Assembly: GCA_927911235.1 (NCBI GenBank)
Contig: CAKMOY010000144.1
Coordinates: 1 to 44,910 of the forward strand
Direction: 5' to 3'
DNA: 44,910 nt
From: an uncultured Moraxella sp.
GTDB taxonomy: Bacteria; Pseudomonadota; Gammaproteobacteria; Pseudomonadales; Moraxellaceae
Made by a program: the position numbers and the translations under genes. Below are positions 27,602-36,690 of this stretch, piece after piece (the stretch's first letter is position 1; each line of letters opens with the position of its first letter). The notes below the pieces were generated by a model. It worked only from the letters and a program-made list of their open reading frames with translations, did not search any database and had not been told where the DNA came from.

Positions 27602-28840
27602 ATGCGAAAAAAAGTCCAATCCCTTGCCAAATCTGCCCTATTAAAAGACAGCGTGATTTACCTAGCAGGTGAATTGTTGTCAAAAGCCATGCCGTTTTTG
27701 CTGTTGCCGTATTTGACCAGAATGCTTGGCACAGACGGCTTTGGAGAGTTGTCATATTATTTGGCGATTGGGGCGTTTTTGCTGATTTTTATGAGCCTAT
27801 CGCAAAACGGTGCGATAACTCGTTATTACTATGTTTATGGCAAAAATGGGCTTGGCAATCTGCTGTTGGCAGGTGGTTTATATAGTTTTGCTATATTTTT
27901 GTTGGGTGTTGTTATCAGCATTTTACAAAAAAGCGAAGGTTTTTTTTATTGCGTTTTGATTTCATTTTTGCAAAGTTTGGTACAAAATCAACTTGCCTTA
28001 CGCCAATGTCAAAAACGCCCGTTTAGCTATTTTGCCATTCAAATTAGCCTTGCGATAACCAACGTGATTTTTACCGTTGGGCTGTTTTATTGGTTAAATA
28101 ACAACTATGTTATTGAACGTTTGTTGGCGATTATCTTGTCCTATTTTATCACTTTTATCGGTGCGATATTACTGTTAAAAAAGACGTTTGATATTCGCAT
28201 TCGCCCAACGCTAAAACGGCTAAAATTGGCAATCGGCTATATCATCACTTTTGGCTTGCCGTTGATTTTGCATGCTTTGAGTTATACGGTTAAAGGGCAG
28301 TTTGACCGTGTGCTGATTAACGAGCGATTTTCCGCCCATGAACTTGGCGTTTATTCGGCAGGTGTGCAAGTGGCGAGCGTGGTAACTGTACTAATTATGG
28401 CGGTGAATTCGGCAGGCGTGCCTTACCTTTATGAACGGCTAAAAACAGGCAAAATTCAGCTTGCACACTTACACCGAGCCTTTTGGTTCAGCCTTGCCGT
28501 GCCGATTGTGGTAACGCTGTTTGCCTATTTGTTGCCCTTGTCGTTGTTTACTTTTGTGCTTGGTGAGGCGTTCGCCCCAAGCCGTTTTTATACGGTGTTT
28601 TTTGTATTTGCGTTTTCGCTGACAATTCCCTACTTAATTTTGGTAAATTATCTGTTTTATCATGCCAAAAACGCCCAAATTTCTGCTTGTTCGGTGATTT
28701 CAACGGTGGTTTATTTGCTGGTTTTGTGGTGGGCGAGCGTTGAAAATATGCAGTTTGTGCCGTTGGCAAGCGTTATCAGTACAGCTATTTTATTGCCGTT
28801 ATTATACTATTTTACTAAACAAATTGATAAGAAAAAATGA
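27602..28840 (+). CDS. Wzx-type polysaccharide flippase
   Basis: This is an intact 412-residue protein with about 12 predicted membrane helices, starting with DSVIYLAGELLSKAMPFLLLP, the usual opening of oligosaccharide flippases of the MATE/MVF-like polysaccharide biosynthesis family. Its charged residues (for example KGQFDRVLINE) lie in the expected loops. It would move lipid-linked repeat units containing pseudaminic acid across the inner membrane. It starts seven bases after pseI and its stop overlaps the next gene (ATGA). No wzy polymerase is seen in the window. Confidence 0.85.
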   Translation: MRKKVQSLAKSALLKDSVIYLAGELLSKAMPFLLLPYLTRMLGTDGFGELSYYLAIGAFLLIFMSLSQNGAITRYYYVYGKNGLGNLLLAGGLYSFAIFLLGVVISILQKSEGFFYCVLISFLQSLVQNQLALRQCQKRPFSYFAIQISLAITNVIFTVGLFYWLNNNYVIERLLAIILSYFITFIGAILLLKKTFDIRIRPTLKRLKLAIGYIITFGLPLILHALSYTVKGQFDRVLINERFSAHELGVYSAGVQVASVVTVLIMAVNSAGVPYLYERLKTGKIQLAHLHRAFWFSLAVPIVVTLFAYLLPLSLFTFVLGEAFAPSRFYTVFFVFAFSLTIPYLILVNYLFYHAKNAQISACSVISTVVYLLVLWWASVENMQFVPLASVISTAILLPLLYYFTKQIDKKK

Positions 28841-29813
28841 ATATTATTCTCTGCATTACGCCATTACAAGTTTTAATCGCTGAACAAATCATCAAGCAAA
28901 CACAAGGCGATTTTATCGGTTTATATTTACCGTATGGCGACAATGCAAAACATCGGAATTATTTTAAAAAACTAAAAAATTTTTGTCAAAAAACTGAATA
29001 TATAGAGCTTAAAAATCAAACGTGGCAAGCAAGATTTGCTACGCTCAATAAAATTAAAACTTGTTTAAAAAACTTAAATGTTTATCAAAAAAACATTAAC
29101 AATATTTATCTAGCAAGTATTGACGTAATTTTTTTACAATATATTATTTCTAAAATAAATTTTAATCAATTATACACATTTGATGACGGCACAGCCAATA
29201 TTTTTCCCAATTCTACTTATTTTAATCCCTTGCAAAAATCCTTTGCACAACAAACGTTTAAAAAACTGATTGGCATTAAATACCCAGATATTCCGAGTAT
29301 TTTAGCAGTTTCGCAAAACATTATACAATTTTTCCCAATGAAAAAAATATTATAGAAAATATAGAACCGATTTTTTTGTTTAAAAATTTTGAAAAGACTA
29401 ATAATAAAACTTTATCAATCAAACGGATTTTATTGGGACAAGCGTTGGATAATTTCATCGGTGAAAATGCTTATCGTGAAATCGTGGTGAATATGAAACA
29501 AAAGTTTGCTATTGACAGTTTTGTGCCACACCCACGAGAAAATCTGGATTTTAGCGATATTTTGACGGTCATTCATAGCGAAAAAATCATTGAAGATTAT
29601 CTGATTGACGAGCTAACCGCCAATCTGACCACGCAATATGAGATTTATACCTTTATGAGTACGGCAGTTTTTTCGTTGCGACAATTGCCGAATGTTGCTA
29701 TTTTTATGGTTTATAATCAACAACTTATGGAACAATTTAGCAATGCCTATCAGTTTTTGGCAAGCCGTGATTTTACCTTGCTAAATTTAGATAAAAGCGA
29801 ACAAAAATCATGA
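28837..29813 (+). CDS. GT52-family (sialyltransferase-like) glycosyltransferase (frame broken)
   Basis: The start MNIILCITPLQVLIAEQII and the motif LYTFDDGTANIFPNSTYF are features of glycosyltransferase family 52, which includes the alpha-2,3-sialyltransferases of lipooligosaccharide. The later part has ILLGQALDNF, FVPHPRENLDFSDIL and TVIHSEKIIEDYLI, also of that family. The frame breaks between 29317 and 29340; one added A in the A4 run at 29317-29320 gives SQKHYTIFPNEKNIIENIEP. Corrected length is about 325 residues. Given its place beside the pse genes, the donor is probably CMP-pseudaminic acid. This region is notably AT-rich. Confidence 0.82.
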
Positions 29814-30628
29814 AAAAACACGCAGTTTTAATCCAAACGCACAAACCGATTGATTATTTTATCCAATTGGCAAAACGTGAAAAAAAACGTCAATTTTTTA
29901 TGTGCATTTTGACAAAAAAAGTGAAAAATTTTGAAAAAGTAAATTTAGAAAATATTTATTATCTTGATAACCGAATTGATGTAAAATGGGGCGGATTTAG
30001 CCAAGTGCAAGCAACTTTAAATCTGTTTGAAACCGCTTTTAGTAACAGCGAAAATGCCTATTTTCATTTGGTAAGTGGTGAAGATGTGGTTTTGCAAGAT
30101 TTTGATTTTATTGAAAAAAATTGGAAAGAAAATTTTAATTTTGCCGTGATGTTACAATGTGAACAAAATCCAAAATACCGCTACCGATTTATCATGAACG
30201 CACTGCACGCAGATAGCGATTGGCAACGCTCTTTTGTGGGGAAAGTTTTGACAAAACTGCAACAAGGATTTGCCAAAGTTGTGCTGTATCAAAAGCTAAC
30301 TTTTTTTGGTTCGCAATGGTTTTCGGTAACTCGGGAAGATTGGGCGAAAATTTTGCCATTCGTGCAGGAATATAGCGAATTTTTTTGTCAAAAACTTGTT
30401 CCAGATGAGCATTTTTTACAAACGCTGATTACAGAAAAATTGCACAATCAAATTAGCCTAAGCAATGATAATAAACGCCTAATTATTTTTGACAAAACAG
30501 TCAATAATGGTAATAGCCCACTTTATTTGAGTTTTGAGCAATTACAAACGGCTAAAAATAACGGTTTTTGGGTCGCTCGTAAAGTAAAAAATGATGTAGC
30601 TGAGCAATGGTTAATAGGGAATGATTGA
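29810..30628 (+). CDS. GT14-family (core-2/I-branching type) glycosyltransferase
   Basis: The 272-residue frame begins MKKHAVLIQTHKPIDYFIQL, with YFHLVSGEDVVLQDFDFIEKN in the middle and LVPDEHFLQTLI near the C-terminus, a pattern of family GT14. The stretch KRQFFMCILTKKVKNFEK (about residues 26-45) does not fit, but another frame there reads FYVHFDKKSEKF, the normal GT14 motif. Restoring T7 at 29894-29899 and T3 at 29928-29932 would yield RQFFYVHFDKKSEKFEKVNL with the overall frame unchanged. So the gene probably holds two compensating one-base errors. ATGA overlap with the gene before and TGATG overlap with the next show a tight operon. Confidence 0.78.
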   Translation: MKKHAVLIQTHKPIDYFIQLAKREKKRQFFMCILTKKVKNFEKVNLENIYYLDNRIDVKWGGFSQVQATLNLFETAFSNSENAYFHLVSGEDVVLQDFDFIEKNWKENFNFAVMLQCEQNPKYRYRFIMNALHADSDWQRSFVGKVLTKLQQGFAKVVLYQKLTFFGSQWFSVTREDWAKILPFVQEYSEFFCQKLVPDEHFLQTLITEKLHNQISLSNDNKRLIIFDKTVNNGNSPLYLSFEQLQTAKNNGFWVARKVKNDVAEQWLIGND

Positions 30629-31476
30629 TGAAATTTTCTGTGTTAATGTCATTGTATGATAAAGAAAAGTGCGAGTATTTGATAGAATGTTTTAATAGTT
30701 TATTAAATCAAAATTTGCAATCTGATGAAATTGTTTTGGTGTTTGATGGTCAAATTAACCAAAATTTGCAAATGATTGTTGATAAATGGCAAACCAAATT
30801 ACCGTTAAAAATCATCAAGCTACCACAAAATGTTGGACTTGGCAAAGCCTTAAATGCAGGGCTTAAACATTGCCAACATGAATGGGTTTTTCGTATGGAT
30901 ACTGATGATATTTGTGTGCCAGAACGATTTGCCAAACAAGTTGATTTTATTAAAAATAATCCGAAAATTTCGGTCGTTGGTGGTCAAATTGCCGAATTTA
31001 ATGACAATTCGCAAAACAGCCACGCCAGTCGCACTGTGCCGACCACGAATGAGCAAATTGTCAATTATGCAAAATCTCGCAATCCGATTAACCACATGAC
31101 GGTGGCATTCAAAAAATCTGCGGTGCAAGCGGTCGGCAGTTATCGCCATGCACCGCTTTATGAAGATTATGACTTGTGGGTGCGGTTGTTGTTAAACGGT
31201 GAAAAGTTTGCCAATTTGCCCGATGTGTTGGTATATGCTCGGGCAGGGCAGGCGATGTATGAACGGCGGGGCGGACTTGCTTATGCCAACAATGAAATCG
31301 CTATGCAACGTTCATTTTATCAAATGGGGTTTTTGACTGTCGCTCATATGGTGAAAAATTTGGCCATTCGTCTGCCTGTTAGACTTTTGCCAAATTTTGT
31401 GAGAAGTTTTTATTTATCAAAAATTATTGAGAAAATAAAATTTTTGTTCAAAAACATACAAATTTTCATTGCTTAA
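30628..31476 (+). CDS. GT2-family glycosyltransferase
   Basis: The product has 282 residues with a GT-A fold: FSVLMSLYDKEKCEYLIECF, LPQNVGLGKALNAGLKH, and the DxD-type motif in VFRMDTDDICVPERFAKQ, then YEDYDLWVRLLLNGEKFANL. The C-terminal tail (LAIRLPVRLLPNFVRSFYLSK) is amphipathic and may touch the membrane. The start ATG overlaps the stop of the gene before. It is the last gene of the pse/glycan operon. The acceptor sugar is unknown. Confidence 0.88.
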   Translation: MKFSVLMSLYDKEKCEYLIECFNSLLNQNLQSDEIVLVFDGQINQNLQMIVDKWQTKLPLKIIKLPQNVGLGKALNAGLKHCQHEWVFRMDTDDICVPERFAKQVDFIKNNPKISVVGGQIAEFNDNSQNSHASRTVPTTNEQIVNYAKSRNPINHMTVAFKKSAVQAVGSYRHAPLYEDYDLWVRLLLNGEKFANLPDVLVYARAGQAMYERRGGLAYANNEIAMQRSFYQMGFLTVAHMVKNLAIRLPVRLLPNFVRSFYLSKIIEKIKFLFKNIQIFIA

Positions 31477-31491
31477 GCCTGTGTTAGGCCT

Positions 31492-31528
31492 TAATCGGTA
31501 TAGTAGGTATCATACCAACAACCGATTA
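31492..31528. repeat. nested inverted repeat after the glycan operon
   Basis: TAATCGGT (31492-31499) pairs with ACCGATTA (31521-31528), and between them lies a second palindrome GGTAT-C-ATACC (31506-31516). It ends 10 bases before the start of the next reading frame. It could be an operator or an RNA hairpin. Confidence 0.45.
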
Positions 31529-31537
31529 GGGGCTACC

Positions 31538-32610
31538 ATGACTCGCACCCAAAACTGGCTTATCGCTTTACTCTTTACTGCAACACTCGTAAGCATTGGC
31601 GTTTTTTGCTACTTTGTATCAACGCCAAACTGCTGCCAACCAAATTGCCAGCAATCAAGTGGCTGTGCCTAGTCCTACTTTATCAAATGCTGATGTCCAA
31701 AATACCGCATTACAAAAAAAATAATTTTATCAAAACCACACAAACAAACGCAAATAGCGAATTGTCCGAACAAACTATTGCAAAAAAAGTCACCTAAATT
31801 TTGCCAAATTAAGCCATTGAAACGGTAGAAAAAGTCAATTTTGAAGGCAGTTTGGCGTATAAAATTAGCCCACCGCTTTGGCAAATGCTAACCCACAGCG
31901 TGGTAAGTGCAAGGCTGACGGACGGTATCTCACGCCTGCCGTGCTACCTGCCATGCTTGAACGTGGCTATGATAAATCTTTTAGCCAAATGGATAAAAAT
32001 GTTAAATCCGCCAATTTTAACCATAAAATCAATGACCCAAAAATAATAAAAAACGCTTGGCAGGGCATTATGTTTGATAAAAATAGCCAAACGGTTAGCC
32101 TACAAGATGGCGTTTTGCTTGATTTGGGTGGTTTTGCCAAAGGCTTGACCGCTTTTAACGTGGAGCAAGATTTTATTCAATCTTTACAAAATAAATCGCA
32201 AAATCAAAAACTTAACAGCATAAACCTGCTGATTGACGCAGGTGGTGATGTTTTGATGTTTACCAATCATCAAACAAAAAGTAAAACACAAAATCACGCT
32301 TGGCGAATTGAAATGCCGTCTGCCAATGTGGATTTTCCCATTGAGTATTTTTCGCCATTTTCGGACGATTTGCTAAGCGGTTTTGCGTGGGCGAATGAGC
32401 CTGTCAGTCTTGATTTGCCTTACTTGTCTATATGGGTGTGGTGGTGCATGGGCTGTTTGTGGGGACGGACGGCAAAGAGCTGTAGGTACAGGGCTTGTAT
32501 CTTGGCACAAATGCACTGCTTGGTGTGATGGTGATGTTTCGGGTGGTGCAACTAAAATTGGTGTAAATTTTTTGTGTGGGTCGGTGTGTGAATTGTGTGT
32601 GATTTTAGCT
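31538..32610 (+). pseudogene. ApbE-like FAD:protein FMN transferase remnant
   Basis: ApbE attaches FMN to proteins such as subunits of the Nqr and Rnf complexes. Fragments of it are spread over three frames: an N-terminal membrane anchor (MTRTQNWLIALLFTATLVSI), then LWQMLTHSVVSA, GRYLTPAVLPAMLERGYDKSF, the signature LQDGVLLDLGGFAKGLTAF and NLLIDAGGDVLMF. Frame changes are needed near 31605 (T6 to T5), near 31720, near 31910 and near 32400, and two stop codons, TAA at 31795-31797 and 31810-31812, interrupt the middle in the frame that best continues the anchor. The C-terminal part beyond about 32430 is not recognisable. More lesions than elsewhere suggest real decay on top of sequence error. 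Confidence 0.6.
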
Positions 32611-32667
32611 TGATTAAACGTGATTGTAAATAATTAAAAATGATTAAGCATGATTAAAAAAACCAAT

Positions 32668-32706
32668 AAAAAACCCTTGTAAATACTAGCTTTACAAGGG
32701 TTTTTT
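32668..32706 (-). terminator. terminator of ssrA
   Basis: AAAAAACCCTTGTAAA (32668-32683) pairs with TTTACAAGGGTTTTTT (32691-32706), a perfect 16-bp stem with a 7-base loop. It lies 43 bases beyond the tmRNA 3' end and ends with T in the minus direction. Confidence 0.85.
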
Positions 32707-32749
32707 GATTGTATTTGATTAAATGTAACCAAATGTGATTTATGGTAAA

Positions 32750-33108
32750 TGGTGGAGATGGCGGGAGTTGAACCCGCGTCCGCCAGCACTACGCCCATGA
32801 CTCTACATGCTTAGAGTCTGTCTATGGCTTTAACCCTTGGCGAACCGACAGTCAGGATGCCAATGGCGAGCCTCTAAAATTTCGCCCAAACCAGCGAGAC
32901 AATGGCTCAAGCTATCCTTCGTGCGTTCGCATCGGGGAGAGTAACCAGACCAAAGGCAATCTGTACCGTCCCAAGTAGCCCTTAGGCTGCTAGTGCGTAA
33001 GTTTCGTCGTTTGCGACTATTTTAAAATGTACGTTTATTTACAAGAGACATACGCTCTTGACATGCATCATTGAGTTTCATTACCAGCGTCGAAGCCAGA
33101 ACATCCCC
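32750..33108 (-). ncRNA. ssrA: transfer-messenger RNA
   Basis: On the minus strand the RNA begins GGGGATGTTCTGGCTTCGAC (from 33108) and ends CCCGCCATCTCCACCA (to 32750), with GGGTTCAACTCCCG as the T-arm; the 5' GGGGATG pairs with 3' CATCTCC and CCA is encoded. The tag frame (33014-32982) reads GCA AAC GAC GAA ACT TAC GCA CTA GCA GCC TAA, giving ANDETYALAA. tmRNA rescues stalled ribosomes and marks the unfinished protein for destruction. Length is 359 bases, normal for the group. The gene is complete. Confidence 0.97.
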
Positions 33109-33120
33109 AATTGGACAATC

Positions 33121-33150
33121 ATTATATAAAGATTTTATCAACTTTTTCAA
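33121..33150 (-). promoter_or_regulatory. ssrA promoter
   Basis: On the minus strand TTGAAA (33150-33145) and TATAAT (33126-33121) are separated by 18 bases. The -10 lies 12 bases before the mature 5' end, which leaves room for a short leader removed by processing. Confidence 0.6.
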
Positions 33151-33182
33151 GTGTTTTTATAAAACTTTACAAAAAAGTTACC

Positions 33183-33933
33183 CTATTCGTCAAGCTGAGC
33201 CATGACATCATCGCTAAAACTCACATTGGTATAAACGTCTTGCACATCGTCCAAATCTTCTAGCATATCAATCATTTTCATGATTTTTTTGGCATCTTCC
33301 ACATCGGTGATATCGGCGGTGGTTGATGGCGACATGGTAACTTCTGCGTTATCCGCTTTTAGACCTGCTTTTTCTAAAGCGTTCCATCACTTCACCAAAA
33401 TTTTCAGGTTCGGTAATCACAAGCAAACTTTCGCCATCGTTTTCAATGTCATTTGCCCCAGCTTCTAAGGCGATTTCCATCAATTTGTCTTCTAGTGAAA
33501 TATCTTCAAAAGTGATTTCGCCACGTTTGCTAAATAAATATGCCACCGAGCCTGATGTGCCAAGGTTTCCGCCATTTTTACCAAAAGCATGACGCACTTC
33601 GCCAACGGTACGGTTTAAGTTGTCGGTCATGGTTTCTACAATCACCGCCACACCGCCAACGCCGTAGCCTTCGTAAGTGATTTCTTGCATATTGTCGTTG
33701 TCGCCACCACCTGCACCACGCTCAATCGCACGTTTGACGGTGTCTTTGGTCATGTTGGCAGAATAGGCTTTTTCAACGGCAGCACGCAGGCGAGGGTTCA
33801 TCGCTGGGTCTGGTTCGCCTTGTTTGGCGGCAGATACGATTTCACGGATAATTTTGGTAAAAACTTTGCCTTTGGCAGCGTCTTGTTTGGCTTTGCGGTG
33901 TTTAATATTTGCCCACTTGGAATGTCCAGCCAT
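33183..33933 (-). CDS. yebC: YebC/PmpR-family protein (frame broken)
   Basis: Members of this family act in regulation and in translation of difficult motifs. [23 protein letters not shown] is the defining start, with [24 protein letters not shown] and [18 protein letters not shown] following. The frame breaks near 33379-33384 by one extra base; the corrected reading is [20 protein letters not shown] and the protein continues to DVMAQLDE and the stop at 33185-33183. Corrected length is 249 residues, as usual. AAGGAA precedes the start. It lies 74 bases upstream of the tmRNA 5' end on the same strand. Confidence 0.93.
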
Positions 33934-34103
33934 GTTTGGATTCCTTATTTGTTAAACTTGGTTAAAATAATTTGGTTAAAATAAAAGGTTGAATGTGATA
34001 TTATAAACTAGCTTGCCCCAAATATGTAAGGGGGTAAATTGGGCTTTTTTGCAAAAAAATAACAACGGGCTTGTCTTTTCACCTTTTTAAAAGTAATTTT
34101 TCA

Positions 34104-34962
34104 ATGAAAGCAATCAAAACAAAATTCCATAAAAAACACGATAAACCAATGACATTGTCAGGACTTCGCCATAATATTCATGTGGTGATTGACGGTACGG
34201 ACACGCCGATGGGCAAGCTGTTTGACATTGTGCTGTTGGTGGCGGTGATTGCCAGTGTGGCGGTCGTCATGCTAGATAGCGTGTTGATTATGCGAATGAA
34301 ATATGGCACGATTTTTTATTATTTGGAGTGGTTTTTTACCATTTTGTTTACCATTGAGTATTTGTTACGCCTGTTTTCCACGCCCAATCGTATCCGTTAT
34401 ATGTTTAGTTTTTATGGCATTGTGGATTTTTTATCCATTTTGCCAACTTATTTAAGTTTGTTATATGTGGGCGTACAATATTTGCTCGTGGTGCGGATTT
34501 TGCGGATTTTACGCATTTTTTCGTATTTTAAAAATGGCAGATTATATGCAACAGGCGGGCTTTTTGACGATGGCATTAAGAAGCAGTCGGCATAAAATCA
34601 TTGTATTTTTCTTAGCGGTTATTATTTTGGTAACGATTTTTGGCTCGGTAGTCTATGTGGTGGAAGGGGCAGAAAACGGCTTTACCAGTATTCCTGTGAG
34701 CATTTATTGGGCGGTTGTTACCATGACAACGGTCGGCTATGGCGATATTTCGCCAAAAACGCCATTGGGACAGACGATTGCATCCTTTGTGATGATTATG
34801 GGTTATTCCATTATTGCTGTGCCGACTGGGCTTTTTACCGCAGAATTGAAGAAGACTATGCGTCCGCAATTACAGCCGATTAGTTGTCCAAATTGTGGTA
34901 AATTCGGACACGCAACGGAAGCCAAGTTTTGCGACCGTTGCGGACATGATTTGCACGTTTAA
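34104..34962 (+). CDS. voltage-gated potassium channel with C-terminal zinc ribbon (frame broken)
   Basis: A six-helix ion transporter. The voltage-sensor helix is LLVVRILRILRIFRILK after correction, and the pore contains TMTTVGYGD, the potassium filter. The C-terminus has SCPNCGKFGHATEAKFCDRCGHDL, a two-CxxC zinc ribbon. The T6 run at 34516-34521 breaks the frame; T5 restores FRILKMADYMQQAGFLTMAL. Corrected length is about 286 residues from ATG 34104 (an in-frame TTG at 34071 could extend it). Zinc ribbons at the end of such small Kv-type channels occur in related bacteria, but the role here is unknown. Confidence 0.88.
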
Positions 34963-34998
34963 TTTTAAAATTTTTTTTAAAAACTTAAAATTAACCAA

Positions 34999-35322
34999 TT
35001 ATTTTTGCACTTCTACATTGCTATAACCTGCCGATTGTAGCTCAGATTTGGCTTTTTCGGCACGGCTACTTTTTCCGCTAAATAACTTAATCGTGTCAGA
35101 TTTAGCAACGCCTTGACTGGCGATTTGGCTCACGATTTCGCTATGCGGAATGTTAATCGCACCGTCTGGATGGTTCAACTGGTACTCTTCTGGGGTACGC
35201 ACGTCAATGATGACGGTTTTTGCCTGTACGCTTGGCATAAGCATAATCCCTGCAAAGGCTAGGGCAGTTAAAGTCAATAATTTTTTTTTGCTGGGTTTGA
35301 TTTTTTGCATAAAATTTGTCAT
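34999..35322 (-). CDS. exported rhodanese-like protein lacking the catalytic cysteine
   Basis: The start ATG 35322 follows AAGGA at seven bases. A basic N-terminus (MTNFMQKIKPSKKKLL) leads into a signal peptide core, ending around PSVQA, so the 107-residue product is probably periplasmic. TVIIDVRTPEEYQLNHPDGAI and INIPHSEIV are standard rhodanese motifs. The active-site loop reads IKLFSGKSSRAEKAK where PspE-type proteins have a cysteine in place of the first serine. It is thus probably unable to transfer sulfur as usual. The C-terminus (YSNVEVQK) is also a little shorter than in PspE. Confidence 0.8.
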   Translation of the reverse strand: MTNFMQKIKPSKKKLLTLTALAFAGIMLMPSVQAKTVIIDVRTPEEYQLNHPDGAINIPHSEIVSQIASQGVAKSDTIKLFSGKSSRAEKAKSELQSAGYSNVEVQK

Positions 35323-35507
35323 GGCGTTGTCCTTTTTTAATGTAAATAAACAAGCTATACGATTATCATAACATATTGGGGCGGTTTTGCGGTTGTAAAT
35401 TCGCAAAAAGTGTTGCTTGATTGTAAATATTGATGTGTGGTTTGCTTATGAAAATTTTGTGTTTTCATCTGTATTTTTGCCAAAAATTGGCGTATAATAT
35501 CTGTAAA

Positions 35508-35528
35508 TTTTGTTATATTATAACAAAA
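35508..35528. promoter_or_regulatory. perfect AT-rich palindrome before ccoS
   Basis: TTTTGTTATA and its complement TATAACAAAA are separated by one base. It lies 55 bases before the ccoS start and 9 bases after a TATAAT (35493-35498). It could be an operator; it does not match the FNR consensus. Confidence 0.4.
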
Positions 35529-35583
35529 AATTGCACAAAATTTTATTTTATACGTTTTATTTTAAATTTAATAAGTTATTGAT

Positions 35584-35787
35584 ATGCAAAGTATTTATTT
35601 TTTAATTCCGATTAGTCTAGTGTTGTTTGTCTGTGCGATTTTTGCCATTTATTATGCCATTAAATCACGACAATTTGATGACTTAGACAACGAATCGCAA
35701 CGCATTATCCTTGATGACCGCCAGTTTCGCCGAGAGCAATTACAAAAAAATGACGAAACAAGCAATCCATCAAAAGATAACAATTAA
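35584..35787 (+). CDS. ccoS: CcoS, cbb3-type oxidase assembly protein
   Basis: CcoS is a short membrane protein needed for maturation of cbb3 cytochrome oxidase. The 67-residue product has one membrane helix (IYFLIPISLVLFVCAIFAIYYAI) followed by the family motif SRQFDDLDNESQRIILDD. The frame is intact. The TauE-like gene that follows it is the usual neighbour in the pseudomonads. ccoN, ccoG and ccoI are not in this window. Confidence 0.88.
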   Translation: MQSIYFLIPISLVLFVCAIFAIYYAIKSRQFDDLDNESQRIILDDRQFRREQLQKNDETSNPSKDNN

Positions 35788-35823
35788 CAGCATTTTTGGG
35801 CAAAAAAATTTTGGAGTAAAAAC

Positions 35824-36684
35824 ATGACATTAGCAATGTTACTGATGGCATTGGGTATGGGTTTTTTTGGTTCGCCACATTGTTTGGGCATGTGTGGGGG
35901 CATTGTGACCGCTTTTGGGCTGTCCATGCAAAATCTGACCCAAAGCAAAAAAACCATGCTTATGCTGACTTATCATTTGGGCGGTTGTGTAGTTATGCGT
36001 TTTTGGGGTTGGTGGCAGGCTTGATTGGCACAACGGTATTGCAACCGATTTTGGTAAACAATAATTTGCCAAGAGTATTAATCGGTGCGGTACTTATCGT
36101 TGTGGGCTTGTCTATGCTCGGTTTTGCCTTTTTTAAACCATTTGGAAAAAATGGGCGGTCAATTATGGCAAAAAATGTCGCCCATTCGTCAAAAAGTATT
36201 TCCAATTGACAGTTTTGGCAAAGCATTGATGGCAGGGCTGTTGTGGGGATTTTTGCCTTGTGGCTTGGTGTATGGTGCGTTGTTAATGGCGGTGGTAGGG
36301 CATGATACTGTGTCTGGTGCGATGTTGATGTTTGTGTTTGGACTTGGCACGTTGCCAATGTTGATTGCCACACAGACCACCGTTTTGGCATTGCAACAAC
36401 GTATCAAGCGTTTTCGGCTACGTCAAGCCAATGGCGTGATTATGGTGTTATCTGGGTTTGCGGTGATTTTTTTGCCGATGGCAATGCACGCCATGCACGG
36501 ACACGACCATAGTATGCACACCTCCGCACAGCACGCACAAATGAGCCATGAAAATCATGCTGACATGAACCATTCGCAAATGAACCATGATGGCATGAAC
36601 CACGACAGCATGAGCCATTCGCACAGCCACGAACAACACAGGCCAACAGCATCAGCCCCACAACACACAGGACATCATCATTAA
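35824..36684 (+). CDS. TauE/SafE-like membrane protein with His/Met-rich tail (frame broken)
   Basis: This is a small membrane transporter-like protein of the type found beside ccoS, probably in copper handling for cbb3 oxidase. The start has FFGSPHCLGMCGGIVTAFG and later WGFLPCGLVYGALL. Two shifts are needed: one G more near 35983 (LGRLCSYAFLGLVAGL) and an A6 run at 36150-36155 reduced to A5 (PFGKMGGQLWQKMSP). After the last helix comes a tail of about 60 residues rich in His and Met (HAMHGHDHSMHTSAQHAQM to QHTGHHH). Corrected length is about 286 residues. Confidence 0.8.
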
Positions 36685-36690
36685 CTTATT

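Noticed and set aside
34999..35406. Longer start (35406) for the rhodanese-like protein
   Set aside because: The extra residues lack a signal-peptide pattern, while ATG 35322 has AAGGA at seven bases and a good signal peptide.
35436..35500. FNR box before ccoS
   Set aside because: TTGAT occurs twice near 35417-35433 but both copies point the same way; the TTGAT-N4-ATCAA arrangement is absent.
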